Shown here: positions 1-10,047 of the stretch, in pieces
How positions within the stretch are numbered: the stretch's first letter is position 1
Layout: every line of letters begins with the position of its first letter
Assembly (NCBI RefSeq): GCF_000013085.1
Contig: NC_007643.1
Location: 257,001 to 321,000 of the forward strand
Length of the DNA stretch: 64,000 nucleotides
Direction: 5' to 3'
DNA from: Rhodospirillum rubrum ATCC 11170
Lineage (GTDB): Bacteria > Pseudomonadota > Alphaproteobacteria > Rhodospirillales > Rhodospirillaceae
The notes under the pieces: model-generated
Told to the model about the DNA's origin: nothing
What the model saw: only the letters and a program-made list of their open reading frames with translations
The model's database searches: none
Made by a program: the position numbers and the translations under genes

Positions 1-1008
1 TCGCGCCGGCGCAATTCGGTCGACGAGGACGACGACGTCGACCGCTACAAGGTGTTCAGCCGCACCCATGATCAGGTGGTTGGCGCCCTGGATCTGTGCG
101 ATCCCGAAGAACTGACCCGCCTGCGCGCCCAGCTTGATATGCAGCTTTCGCCGCTTCAAGGCGTGGTGACGCGCATCGCCAACCGCTTGCAGCGCCGACT
201 GATGGCCCAGCAGACCCGTAGCTGGGAATTCGACCTGGAAGAAGGCTTGCTTGATGTCAGCCGGCTGGCCCGCATGGTCGCCAACCCCACCTATACCTTG
301 TCCTACAAGCAGGAAAAGGAGATGGAGTTCCGCGATACGGTGGTCAGCCTGTTGATCGATAACTCCGGCTCGATGCGCGGCAGGCCGATTTCGGTGGCCG
401 CCGTCAGCGCCGATATCCTGGCGCGCACCCTGGAGCGCTGCGGGGTCAAGGTCGAGATCCTGGGCTTCACCACCAGCGCCTGGAAGGGCGGCAAGGCCCG
501 CGAGGACTGGGTGGCGGCGGGCAAGCCACCGCTTCCCGGACGGCTGAACGATCTGCGCCATATCATCTATAAGGAAGCCGATGTGCCCTGGCGGCGGGCC
601 CGCCGGGCCTTGGGATTGATGCTCAAGGAAGGCATCCTCAAGGAAAATATCGATGGCGAGGCCTTGCTGTGGGCCCATAGCCGGTTGGTCGGCCGGCCGG
701 AAGCCCGGCGTATCCTGATGGTGATCTCCGATGGCGCCCCGGTCGACGACAGCACGCTTTCGGCCAATACGGGCAATTACCTGGAAAAGCATCTGCGCGA
801 GGTCATCGCCCTGATCCAGGATCGCTCGCCGGCCCAATTGGTCGCCATCGGCATCGGTCACGATGTCACCCGCTATTATCAGCGGGCGGTCACCATCAAT
901 GATCCCGAGGACCTGGGCGGCACCATGATGCGCCAGCTTCTCGAATTGTTCGAAGAGCCCTCCGCGCCGAACCGCCGTTGGCGCAAGGCCGACCGGCTGG
1001 CCCTTTGA
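1..1008 (+). CDS. cobT: Cobaltochelatase CobT subunit, C-terminal part (5' truncated)
   Basis: The frame is open from base 1, so the gene starts outside the window; about 335 C-terminal residues are visible. The first visible residues form an acidic stretch (DEDDD), typical of the linker before the CobT VWA domain. The VWA domain carries an intact MIDAS start, DNSGSM, near visible residue 120, and a later SDGAPVDD segment. CobT is known to work with CobS (AAA+) and CobN to insert cobalt into hydrogenobyrinate a,c-diamide in aerobic cobalamin synthesis. No other cob gene is visible here, though cobS is often directly upstream. The next gene starts 25 bp downstream on the same strand. Identification is firm; the missing N-terminus cannot be assessed. 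Confidence 0.93.
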   Translation, partial: SRRRNSVDEDDDVDRYKVFSRTHDQVVGALDLCDPEELTRLRAQLDMQLSPLQGVVTRIANRLQRRLMAQQTRSWEFDLEEGLLDVSRLARMVANPTYTLSYKQEKEMEFRDTVVSLLIDNSGSMRGRPISVAAVSADILARTLERCGVKVEILGFTTSAWKGGKAREDWVAAGKPPLPGRLNDLRHIIYKEADVPWRRARRALGLMLKEGILKENIDGEALLWAHSRLVGRPEARRILMVISDGAPVDDSTLSANTGNYLEKHLREVIALIQDRSPAQLVAIGIGHDVTRYYQRAVTINDPEDLGGTMMRQLLELFEEPSAPNRRWRKADRLAL

Positions 1009-1033
1009 CCCTTTTTTTTCGCGGAGACGGACA

Positions 1034-4000
1034 ATGCCGGGTTTTCTGACGGCCGATCTCATTCGGGCCCGGCTGGCGCCGAAGGATTTTCAGCGCGGCG
1101 AGGAGTACCTGAAAGACGGGCGGGTGCTTAAAGCCGAATGGGTGGCCGACGACGAGATTTCCGGTCAGGTCGCCGGCTCGGCCGGGCGGCGCTATGTGCA
1201 AACGATTACGCTTGAGAACGGCCTGGGCGGTCTGTCGATCGTTGGCTATTGCTCCTGCCCGGTCGGCTTCGCCTGCAAGCATGTCGCCGCCGTTTTATTA
1301 ACCCTGGCCCGCGAGGCCGAACCGGTGGTTCCGGCTTGGGATGGGTCCTTCGGGGCGCGGCCGGCCCAGGCGGCGGTCAGCGAACCGACCCTTGATCCCG
1401 CTCTCGCCGAATGGATCGCCGCCGTCGCCGGCTTCGAGGAGGTCGGCGATCCGGAGGCCTATCCGCCGGCGATCCGCCACCGCTTGATCTATGTGGTCGG
1501 CCCCCAGGGGGAAGGCGGCGTTCCGCAAAATGGCGAGGGCCGGAGCGAGAGCCGGGGCGGGGGGCGGGTCAGCGCCGAGATCGAAGTGACCTTGTGGTCG
1601 ATCGCCGTGCTCAAGGACGGCCAGATGTCGAGCGTTGAGCGCCGCATCCTGTCGGCCGACGCCCTGGTGCGCTCGCCGGCCCGCCCGGCCTATCTGCGGC
1701 CCAGCGATTTGGCCCTGGTGCCGCGTCTGGCGGCCTTGCGCGCCCCCGGGGGCGGCAACGCCCTGCTGTTGCCCCAGATCAGCGGCAGCGAGTTGTTCGC
1801 GGCGATGGTGGCCAGCGGCCGCTGCCGGTGGGGCGGCCCCGATGGTCCGACGCTTTATCCGGGCGCGGCGCGCCGGGCCAAGCTGGTCTGGCGTTCGGAT
1901 GGCGAGGGCTGGCAGAGACCGGCGATCGAGCCCGAGGCGATGGCGCCCGAGGCCGCTGATCCCGAGACTGCCCAGCCCGATATCGGCCAACCCTATATCG
2001 CCCAGCCTGCTATCCCCGAGATCGGGGCTCTCGACGGCGAGGCTGTCGAGGCCCCGACACGGACCGATCCGGACGACGCTTCCCCCGCCCCCGAGGATGG
2101 GGAAAGCGGGCAAAGCCCGGAGGCGGAGGCCTGGGATCTGCGCGCCCTGCCGATCGAGCCGCCGGCCTATGTCGATCCCCGGTCCGGCGAGACCGGACCG
2201 CTTGATCTCGGCCTGGATCCGCGCCTTGCCGCGCGTTTGCTCAGCGCGCCGCCGATCCCGCCGACCTCGGTCGACGCGGTGCGCAGCCGCCTGGGCGCCC
2301 TGTTGCCGGCGGCGGTTCCGGTGCTGCCCGCGCCGATCGATGCCCAGCCGCTGTCCGTCGCCCCCCAGCCGATCCTCCGCCTGCTCGCCCTGCGCGCCGT
2401 GCCGCGGATGCGCGGCGCCGAGATGCCCGGCGAGACCACCCAGGCCTTGGTGGCGCGGCCGTGTTTCGCCTATGACAGCGTGATCCTGCCCGCCGATTCC
2501 AGCGAACCGGCGCCTTTGCGCATGGTTGGCGCCAGCCTGATGCGCATCGAGCGGGATTTCGCCGCCGAAGGCACGGCGCTACGCCAGCTTGATCGCATCG
2601 GCCCGCTGCGCGTCGCCGAGGCCTTGGGCCGGGTGCGGGTCGAAGGCGGCATCAGCGCCGATCGGCTGATCGCCCCGCCCTTTCTGCCGCGTGGCGAGGA
2701 ACGCGAACGCGCCGTCGATTTCCTGCGCGACGGCGTGCCCGACCTGGAAGAGGCCGGCTGGCGGATCGAGATCGATCCCGATTTTCCCGTGCGCCCGGTC
2801 GTCGCCGACAGCCAGGATTGGTGGGGTGGTCTGAATGCCGTTGGCGGGCTGGAAGGCACGGTCGGCGGCTGGCTGTCGGTCGGGCTGGGGGTAACCATCG
2901 ACGGCGAGCGGGTCGATCTGCTGCCGGCGCTGCTGACCCTGCTTGGCGAGGGCGAGGATCTGGTCGAGCGCGAAGAGGACGAGCTTTTGTACCTGCCGCT
3001 GGGCGATGGCCGGGTGCTGCCCGTCGCCGTGCGCCGCCTGCGGCCGATCTTCCATGCCCTTCATGCTGTGGCCGTGCCCGACGAGCGCGCCGGTCCGGGG
3101 GTGCGGCTGAGCGGGCGCGATCTTGGGCCGCTGGCCCTGCTCGAAGAGGCCGGCAAGCCGCTGGGCGTCGTCTGGGAGGGGGCCGAAGGGGCGCGCGATA
3201 TCGCCCGCCGGCTGGCCGTCGTCGGCCTGCGCGAGGCGGTGGCGCCGCCCAAGGGGCTGGTCGGGTCGCTGCGGGCCTATCAGAATGAGGGGCTGGACTG
3301 GCTGCAATTCCTGCGGGCCAATAACCTGGGCGGCATCCTGGCCGATGATATGGGGCTGGGCAAGACGCTGCAGACCCTGGCCCATATCCTGGTCGAAAAG
3401 GAATCGGGGCGGCTGAACGATCCGGTGCTGATCGTCGCCCCGACCAGCGTGCTTGGCGCCTGGCGGCGCGAGGCGGCGCAATTCGCCCCCGGCCTGCGGC
3501 TGGTGGTTCTGCATGGCCCCGAGCGGGCGGCGGGCTTTTCCCAGATGGCCGACCAGGATGTGGTCGTCACCTCCTATGCCCTGGTCCGCCACGATCTCGA
3601 GGTGCTGAAGGCCCAGCCCTGGCACATGCTGGTGCTGGACGAGGCCCAGACCATCCGCAATCCGCAGACCGTTCAATACAAGGCGGTGGCCGCGCTCAAG
3701 GCCCGTCACCGGCTGTTCCTGACCGGCACGCCGCTGGAAAACCACCTGGGCGACCTGTGGGCGCTGATGGATCTGCTGATGCCCGGGCTGCTGGGCGACG
3801 GCGCCACCTTCCGCCGGGTCTTCCGCGGCCCGATCGAAAAGCGCGGCGACGGCCCGCGCCGCCGCGCCCTGGCGGTGCGGGTGCGGCCGTTCATCCTGCG
3901 CCGGACCAAGGACGAGGTGGCCACCGATCTGCCGGCCAAGACCGAGATGATCGATATGGTCGAACTGGAAGGCGGGCAGCGCGACCTTTACGAGGCCGTC

Positions 4001-4663
4001 CGTCTGGCCGCCCATAAGGCGATTCGCGAGGTGCTGGCCGAAAAGGGCTTGGCGCGCGGGCGCATTCACATTCTGGCCGCCCTGACCCGGCTGCGTCAGG
4101 TGTGCTGCGATCCGCGGCTGGTCAAGGGCGGGCCGCGCAAACCGCCGCCCTCGGCCAAGCTCGACCGACTCGAGGAAATGCTGCGCGACCTTGTCGACGA
4201 GGGCCGCCGTACCCTGGTGTTCTCGGCTTTCCCGTCGATGTTGGCCCTGGTCGAGGAGCGGCTGGCCGCCGCCTCGATCCCCTGGGTGTCGCTGACCGGC
4301 GAAACCCGCGACCGCGATACCCCGGTCACCCGCTTCCAGTCGGGCGCGGTGCCGGTCTTCCTGATCAGCCTCAAGGCCGGCGGCACCGGCCTGACCCTGA
4401 CCGCCGCCGATACGGTCATTCACTATGATCCCTGGTGGAATCCGGCGGTCGAGGCCCAGGCCACCGACCGCGCCCACCGCATCGGTCAGGATAAGCCGGT
4501 CTTCGTTCACAAGCTGGTGGCCGCCGGCACCGTCGAGGAACGCATCCTCGCCCTGCAAGACCGCAAGCGCGGCCTGCTCGACGGGCTGTTCGACGGCGAG
4601 GCCGGGCCCTCCTCGCTGCTCTCCGAAGAGGTGATCGAGGAAATCCTCAGGCCGCTGGGCTGA
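1034..4663 (+). CDS. SWIM zinc-finger SNF2-family helicase/ATPase
   Basis: A 1,209-residue protein. The N-terminus has a SWIM zinc finger (CSC at residues 73-75, then CKH at 81-83), which in this family binds nucleic acid or protein. A poorly conserved Pro/Ala/Glu-rich middle follows, then a complete SNF2 motor from about residue 750. Motor motifs visible are Walker A in DDMGLGKT, a DEAQ box in LVLDEAQTIRNP, TGTPLENHLGDLW, and helicase C-terminal motifs SLKAGGTGL and DRAHRIGQ. It probably remodels protein-DNA or RNA polymerase-DNA complexes, as proposed for the RapA-like bacterial SNF2 group; the substrate is unknown. It follows cobT by 25 bp and overlaps the 3' end of the convergent dioxygenase gene by 17 bp. 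Confidence 0.9.
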   Translation: MPGFLTADLIRARLAPKDFQRGEEYLKDGRVLKAEWVADDEISGQVAGSAGRRYVQTITLENGLGGLSIVGYCSCPVGFACKHVAAVLLTLAREAEPVVPAWDGSFGARPAQAAVSEPTLDPALAEWIAAVAGFEEVGDPEAYPPAIRHRLIYVVGPQGEGGVPQNGEGRSESRGGGRVSAEIEVTLWSIAVLKDGQMSSVERRILSADALVRSPARPAYLRPSDLALVPRLAALRAPGGGNALLLPQISGSELFAAMVASGRCRWGGPDGPTLYPGAARRAKLVWRSDGEGWQRPAIEPEAMAPEAADPETAQPDIGQPYIAQPAIPEIGALDGEAVEAPTRTDPDDASPAPEDGESGQSPEAEAWDLRALPIEPPAYVDPRSGETGPLDLGLDPRLAARLLSAPPIPPTSVDAVRSRLGALLPAAVPVLPAPIDAQPLSVAPQPILRLLALRAVPRMRGAEMPGETTQALVARPCFAYDSVILPADSSEPAPLRMVGASLMRIERDFAAEGTALRQLDRIGPLRVAEALGRVRVEGGISADRLIAPPFLPRGEERERAVDFLRDGVPDLEEAGWRIEIDPDFPVRPVVADSQDWWGGLNAVGGLEGTVGGWLSVGLGVTIDGERVDLLPALLTLLGEGEDLVEREEDELLYLPLGDGRVLPVAVRRLRPIFHALHAVAVPDERAGPGVRLSGRDLGPLALLEEAGKPLGVVWEGAEGARDIARRLAVVGLREAVAPPKGLVGSLRAYQNEGLDWLQFLRANNLGGILADDMGLGKTLQTLAHILVEKESGRLNDPVLIVAPTSVLGAWRREAAQFAPGLRLVVLHGPERAAGFSQMADQDVVVTSYALVRHDLEVLKAQPWHMLVLDEAQTIRNPQTVQYKAVAALKARHRLFLTGTPLENHLGDLWALMDLLMPGLLGDGATFRRVFRGPIEKRGDGPRRRALAVRVRPFILRRTKDEVATDLPAKTEMIDMVELEGGQRDLYEAVRLAAHKAIREVLAEKGLARGRIHILAALTRLRQVCCDPRLVKGGPRKPPPSAKLDRLEEMLRDLVDEGRRTLVFSAFPSMLALVEERLAAASIPWVSLTGETRDRDTPVTRFQSGAVPVFLISLKAGGTGLTLTAADTVIHYDPWWNPAVEAQATDRAHRIGQDKPVFVHKLVAAGTVEERILALQDRKRGLLDGLFDGEAGPSSLLSEEVIEEILRPLG

Positions 4664-5486
4664 CCTTGGCCCTGTTGGCTTGGGCGGTCTCCCTGTCGAA
4701 GCGGTAGGCGTCCATCGCCAGCACGCCATGGGCGACGCTGTCGTGCAGGCGTTGGCCGATGGCGCCGTCGCCAGCCGCGCCCAGGGCCACATACAGCGGC
4801 ATCAGGTGCTCTTCGGTCGGGTGATGGTCCACGGCGCCCGGCGCCGCCCGGCGATAGGCGAGAAGGGCGTCCAGATCCTGGGCGGCGATTTTCCCGGCCA
4901 TCCACTGGGCGAAGGGCGCGACATCGTTCGCCGCCGGGGCGTTGGCCGCCTGTCCCTGGTAGCGCCCGAGGTTATGGGTCAGGGTGCCCGAGCCGATCAC
5001 CACCGCGCCGTCGTCGATCAAGGGCGCCAGGGCCCGGCCGAGGGCCAGATGGACCGCCGGCCCGCCGCCGCGCACCAACGAGACCTGAACGACGGGCAGC
5101 CGCGCCTGGGGATCGATCAGTCGCAAGGGCGCCCAGGCGCCGTGGTCCAGGCCGCGCTTGGCATCGGCTTCGGCGGCGAAGCCGGCGGCTTGCAGCAAGG
5201 CCACAGTCCGTAGGGCGACCTCGGGGGCGCCCGGCGCGGGATGGGTGATCGCGTAAAGCGGCGCGGGGAAGCCCGAGAAATCATGGATGGTTTGCGGCAA
5301 GGCGCTGGAACCGACGCGCGGCACGCCGGTCTGCCAATGGGCGCTGGCGATGATCAGCGCCTTGGCCCCGGCAAGCAGCGGCCCCAGGCCATCAAGAAAG
5401 CCATAGGCCGGCGCCTCCGGGCCAAGCAGCAGGGCCGGGGACCCGTGGGACAGGAACAGGCTGGCGGGAAGGCCGGATCGCGACAT
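4647..5486 (-). CDS. LigB-type extradiol dioxygenase (DODA/YgiD family)
   Basis: A 279-residue protein of the class III extradiol ring-cleavage dioxygenase fold. Family markers are the N-terminal SHGSP (first metal-ligand His region), SAHW, LDHGAWAPL and IGSGTLTHN, all in the order seen in YgiD/4,5-DOPA dioxygenases. These enzymes use a non-haem metal to open catecholic rings; the physiological substrate of bacterial members is mostly unknown. The start ATG at 5484-5486 gives a normal-length N-terminus. The stop lies inside the last codons of the SNF2 gene on the other strand (17-bp convergent overlap), so the two transcripts must run into each other. Confidence 0.88.
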   Translation of the reverse strand: MSRSGLPASLFLSHGSPALLLGPEAPAYGFLDGLGPLLAGAKALIIASAHWQTGVPRVGSSALPQTIHDFSGFPAPLYAITHPAPGAPEVALRTVALLQAAGFAAEADAKRGLDHGAWAPLRLIDPQARLPVVQVSLVRGGGPAVHLALGRALAPLIDDGAVVIGSGTLTHNLGRYQGQAANAPAANDVAPFAQWMAGKIAAQDLDALLAYRRAAPGAVDHHPTEEHLMPLYVALGAAGDGAIGQRLHDSVAHGVLAMDAYRFDRETAQANRAKVSPAA

Positions 5487-5650
5487 CGTGAAAGCTCCAT
5501 CATGCTACCCAAGCCCCCCTTTTGTCGGGGACCGTGATCTCAAGATGGCGCGCGGCCGCCGAGCCCGGTAGCGCGGCTTATGGAAACAAGCCGGTCATGA
5601 CCCGCGATCAATCGGCCCGATCAATCGCGCGCAAAGCCCAGAACGCCAAC

Positions 5651-5676
5651 GGCCCGCCGATCAAGACCGGCGGGCC
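5651..5676 (-). terminator. Hairpin downstream of rpmB
   Basis: Perfect 9-bp inverted repeat (GGCCCGCCG / CGGCGGGCC) with an 8-nt loop, 28 bp after the rpmB stop. There is no clear U-tract on the minus strand, so termination is inferred from position and stem strength only. Confidence 0.5.
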
Positions 5677-5703
5677 GTGGAAAGCGGAATACCGTGCCGA
5701 AGC

Positions 5704-6003
5704 TTAGGCGGCGGCAGCGGCGGCGTCGCGGATCTTGACCATGCGACGCTTGACCTTGCGCAGCTCGACGGTCAGCTCGACCGACGGCGTGGACAGCAAG
5801 AAAGCGTCGATGCCGCCCCGATGCTCGACCGTGCGCAGGCCATGGGCCGACAGGCGCATCCGCACCGGCTCACGCAGCAGGTCGCTCATCAGCGAGTTGA
5901 CCTGCAGGTTCGGCAGGAAGCGGCGACGCGATTTGATATTGGAGTGGCTGACATTGTTGCCAGTCTGCACGCCCTTGCCGGTTACGGCGCAACGACGGGA
6001 CAT
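5704..6003 (-). CDS. rpmB: 50S ribosomal protein L28
   Basis: 99 residues beginning MSRRCAVTGKG, the conserved L28 opening; SHSNIKSRRRFLPN and the LRT...GGIDAFL segment are also typical. It is a structural component of the large ribosomal subunit. The ATG at 6001-6003 is chosen because the family starts there and AGAGGA sits upstream at Shine-Dalgarno distance; the frame stays open 35 codons further upstream but that part has no L28 similarity. The protein ends in an Ala-rich tail (A x6), slightly longer than usual. The gene stands alone, with a hairpin behind it. Confidence 0.97.
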   Translation of the reverse strand: MSRRCAVTGKGVQTGNNVSHSNIKSRRRFLPNLQVNSLMSDLLREPVRMRLSAHGLRTVEHRGGIDAFLLSTPSVELTVELRKVKRRMVKIRDAAAAAA

Positions 6004-6150
6004 GTGTCGGTCCTCTTTAAAAAAATGCGGTTCTCGTGGCTCGAAAGAGAGGCGGGTTCTACCCAAGCCCCCCGTCTTCGTCAAGTAAAATCGCCCCTTT
6101 TGGCGCAAGGCGCGGCAAACAGGGCGCCCGGGTCGTGGCGGATCGCCGGG

Positions 6151-6912
6151 CTAATCGAACAGCTTGTCGATATCGGCCTGACCCAAGGGGACGATGGGGG
6201 TCAGCGGTTTGGGCGCGGGCGGCGGCGGGGCGGGGCGGCTTTTGGCCACGCCTTTGGCCGGCGGTGGCGGCGGAGCGGGCTCTGAAGCGGGCGGGGGCGG
6301 AGGGGCTGACGGCGGTTGTGACGGCGGTGGGGACGCGGTGGCGGGGGCCGGGGTGCCGGCGAGCATGGCGTCGATCTCGGCCTGGGTCGCCCCCTGGCCG
6401 TTGAGCGCCGGTCCGTGGAGGAAGCTGTCGTAATCGTCCTTGGTCGTCGGCGCGGTCGCGGGCATGGCGGGGGTGTCGTCGACGTTTTCCTCGGCGATCT
6501 GCTCGGGGCCCCACATGGTGATCAGCTTGTGAACCTGCGACTCGATGAACTGCAGGGAATTCACCACCTTGGTGATGCGCTGGCCGGTGATGTCTTGGAA
6601 CGAGCAGGCTTCGAAAATCTGGCCGACAAGATCGGGAACCTGCCCCAGTTTGCGCGCGGCCTCCTCGTCGGCCACGGTCGAGGCCAAACCCGAGGTGATC
6701 ATATCCAGGGTCTCGGCGGCTTCCATGATGGTGTTCGTCGCCGTTTCCGTCGACTCGACGATGGCGTCGAGTTCATCGGACATGGCGCTGAAACGGTCGT
6801 TGGTGGCGCCGGGGCGATGAATCGACGCGATCTCGCGCCGCATCTTTTGGATGTGCTCGAAAAGGCCCATGACTTCGCGGCGGAGAATGAGCAGATCAGA
6901 GGGGTCGGGCAT
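6151..6912 (-). CDS. cheZ: CheZ-like CheY phosphatase with two FliM-like motifs
   Basis: 253 residues. Residues 1-140 are predicted mostly helical and carry the CheZ signature FQDITGQRITKV (about 105-116), where D107 and Q111 would match the catalytic Asp and Gln of E. coli CheZ. Residues 186-240 are a low-complexity Pro/Ala linker. Two short motifs resemble the CheY-binding N-terminus of FliM (LSQAEIDALL): TQAEIDAMLAG at 176-186 and LGQADIDKLFD at the extreme C-terminus. The inferred role is dephosphorylation of a CheY-type regulator. It is the last gene of a minus-strand set with the two genes upstream (start 93 bp after the previous stop). No strong Shine-Dalgarno precedes the ATG. Confidence 0.82.
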   Translation of the reverse strand: MPDPSDLLILRREVMGLFEHIQKMRREIASIHRPGATNDRFSAMSDELDAIVESTETATNTIMEAAETLDMITSGLASTVADEEAARKLGQVPDLVGQIFEACSFQDITGQRITKVVNSLQFIESQVHKLITMWGPEQIAEENVDDTPAMPATAPTTKDDYDSFLHGPALNGQGATQAEIDAMLAGTPAPATASPPPSQPPSAPPPPPASEPAPPPPPAKGVAKSRPAPPPPAPKPLTPIVPLGQADIDKLFD

Positions 6913-6928
6913 TCTTGTCCAACGGGCG

Positions 6929-6956
6929 GGTAAACGAGACGGAGCATTCGTTTACC
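6929..6956. promoter_or_regulatory. Inverted repeat just upstream of cheZ-like gene
   Basis: GGTAAACGA and TCGTTTACC form a 9-bp inverted repeat with a 10-bp centre, 17-44 bp before the start codon. The symmetry and position suit an operator or an RNA hairpin over the leader; no known regulator is matched. Confidence 0.4.
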
Positions 6957-7005
6957 ACCCGTTTCCTTTCGGTACCATTAAGGGGCGGCGACGCGGGGAA
7001 GCCGC

Positions 7006-7392
7006 TTAGGAGTCCTTGTCGCGGCCTTCGTTGAGCAGCGTGCGCATCGCCGTCATCACCAGACGTTGGCGCTGTTCATCCGACAGGTTGGCAAGAATTT
7101 TCTGTTTGGCGCCATGGACCTGCATGGCCTTGCGGATCAGTTCGGCCCGCTCGGGCGTCATCAGATCGCCTTGGGCGGCCCGTACCTGGGCCAGGGCTTT
7201 TTCGCGCGCCGATCCCGCTTCGGCGACCGGTGCGGCGGCGGCTTTGGTTCCGGCCTTTCCGGGCGCGGGTTTTCCCTTGGTCGCGGCGGGCGGCCGACCG
7301 GTTTTCTTCACCCCCCCCCGGGTGGGGGGCGGCTTCGCGGCGGCCTTGGGATCGCCAAGCAGGCGATTCCATAGCGCATCGATCCAGCCCAT
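7006..7392 (-). CDS. Small basic hypothetical protein
   Basis: 128 residues, not recognised as a named family. Residues 1-14 (MGWIDALWNRLLGD) form a short amphipathic or hydrophobic segment. Residues 15-60 are Lys/Pro/Ala/Gly-rich and probably disordered. Residues 62-125 are predicted helical, with a MTPERAELIRKAMQVHG segment. It starts 3 bp after the upstream membrane-protein gene and precedes the cheZ-like gene, so an operon and a motility-related role are plausible by context only. A run of nine C/G bases (7311-7319) lies inside the coding region, so slippage would shift the frame at about codon 27. Confidence 0.7.
   Translation of the reverse strand: MGWIDALWNRLLGDPKAAAKPPPTRGGVKKTGRPPAATKGKPAPGKAGTKAAAAPVAEAGSAREKALAQVRAAQGDLMTPERAELIRKAMQVHGAKQKILANLSDEQRQRLVMTAMRTLLNEGRDKDS
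7311..7319. repeat. C9 homopolymer inside coding sequence
   Basis: Nine consecutive C on the plus strand (G on the coding strand), spanning the CGG GGG GGG GTG codons of the 128-aa gene. Length counted directly from the sequence. Confidence 0.9.
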
Positions 7393-7395
7393 CGT

Positions 7396-8736
7396 TTAGC
7401 CCTCGTTTGGCGGCACGGCGGCCCGCTCGCGCGGGCGGGCCGGGCGTTGCGGACGGTCGACCTGATCGCCGACCACGCGGCGGGGCGCGGGTTCCGCCTC
7501 CTCGGTGACGCCGCGTTCCGTCAGAACGGTGCGCGACAACGAGCGCGCCACCCGTTCCTGGATGCTTTCCATCTCGTCGCGGGTGATTCGCGGATAGGGC
7601 GGATGGGGGGCGAGGGGGCGGGGCGGGTCGGTCGGAGCATCGGCCGGCTTGCCGTCGTCCTTCGCCGCGTCCTTGGCGGCGGGGTCGGCAGGGGCGGTTT
7701 CACCGGCCGGGTCGTCCGCCGTCGCCTCAAGGGGTTCGGTCGGTGCCGGCGCGAGGGGCGCGGGCGCGGCGGCCAGCGTCTCGGCCGTTGCCCGGCTGGC
7801 GGGGGGCGGCGGCGCGGGTTGGGGCGCCGCTGGGGCGGCGGGCCGGGGCGCGGCCTGAGTCGGGACCGGGGACGGCGCCGGCGCGCTCTGGGTCGAGGGG
7901 CCGGTGAACGGCGGCGGAACCGCCGGGCGCGACGGCGCCTCGGCCGGATCGGCGGCCCTGCCAGGGGCGATCTCGGCGGCCGGCGTCTGGCCGGGCAGGC
8001 GCTGGTTGACCGAGTCGAGCAAGCCGGCGACCTGACCCAGCGGACCGTCGGTCAGGATCTCGCCAAGCAGTTTGTCCTCGCCCTGATCCTGGGAGAGCCG
8101 GCAAACCATGGCGTGGCGTCGCAAGAAGCGCTGCAGGGCGGCGGCCGAGGGGCTATCGTTGGCCAAACGCTCGGCCAGGGCGCGGACCACCGCCGGTCCC
8201 GGACTGCCCATGCGGATCAGCAGCATCTCGGGGAAGGCCCAGGGGTTGCCCGCCGCATAAAGCGCCCACAGCGTTTCAACCTCTTCGCGCTCGATCATGC
8301 CCAGGCGGCGCATCAGCAGGGCCAGATGGCTCGACATGTCCTTCAGCGTCAGATCCAGGCCTTCGAGAAAGGCCCGGCGCCGCGCCTGTTCCTCAAGCAG
8401 AACCAAGGTGCGGGCGATGGTGTCGATGTCTTCGGTCCGTCGGGCCTGGGCGCCGGCGGGCGCGGCCCGGCGGTCGGCGCGAATCACGGCCAAGGCCGAT
8501 CCCGCCGCCGCGCACAGCCACAAAATTCCCACCGGCACGATCGCCGCCGCCATCATCGAGGCGATGTCGACGGGGGCCATCGCCGCCAGACCCGCTTCTT
8601 CGGCCCCGGGAAGAACCAGGGCGACAAAGGCGGCGATCCAGCTCAGAGAAAGCAAAGCGGCGACGGCGAAGGGAACAAAAGGACCGGTCAAGGTGGCTTC
8701 TCTCGCGGTTGGGGCGCAAGGGACGCGGCAGTCCAT
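7396..8736 (-). CDS. Two-TM, proline-rich membrane protein (unknown)
   Basis: 446 residues, no family recognised. Two hydrophobic segments occupy about residues 18-42 and 55-85; a mostly helical region rich in Arg and Leu follows (about 90-260). A Pro/Ala-rich stretch runs to about 375, and a charged C-terminus carries ITRDEMESIQERVARSL. The arrangement of membrane anchor, helical cytoplasmic part and disordered tail suggests a scaffold or adaptor. It is the first gene of the set leading to the cheZ-like gene. The ATG at 8734-8736 begins inside a 7-bp hairpin; a TTG at 8689-8691 preceded by GAGAGAAG is an alternative start that would remove 15 poorly supported residues. Confidence 0.72.
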   Translation of the reverse strand: MDCRVPCAPTAREATLTGPFVPFAVAALLSLSWIAAFVALVLPGAEEAGLAAMAPVDIASMMAAAIVPVGILWLCAAAGSALAVIRADRRAAPAGAQARRTEDIDTIARTLVLLEEQARRRAFLEGLDLTLKDMSSHLALLMRRLGMIEREEVETLWALYAAGNPWAFPEMLLIRMGSPGPAVVRALAERLANDSPSAAALQRFLRRHAMVCRLSQDQGEDKLLGEILTDGPLGQVAGLLDSVNQRLPGQTPAAEIAPGRAADPAEAPSRPAVPPPFTGPSTQSAPAPSPVPTQAAPRPAAPAAPQPAPPPPASRATAETLAAAPAPLAPAPTEPLEATADDPAGETAPADPAAKDAAKDDGKPADAPTDPPRPLAPHPPYPRITRDEMESIQERVARSLSRTVLTERGVTEEAEPAPRRVVGDQVDRPQRPARPRERAAVPPNEG

Positions 8737-10017
<1,281 letters not shown>

Positions 10018-10047
10018 GGAAGCCTGCTCCCCAAATGGCGGCCCGCC

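Noticed and set aside
2579-4792. A 737-codon minus-strand frame opposite the SNF2 gene.
   Set aside because: Gln/His/Arg-rich composition, no motifs, and the plus strand holds a complete SNF2 protein.
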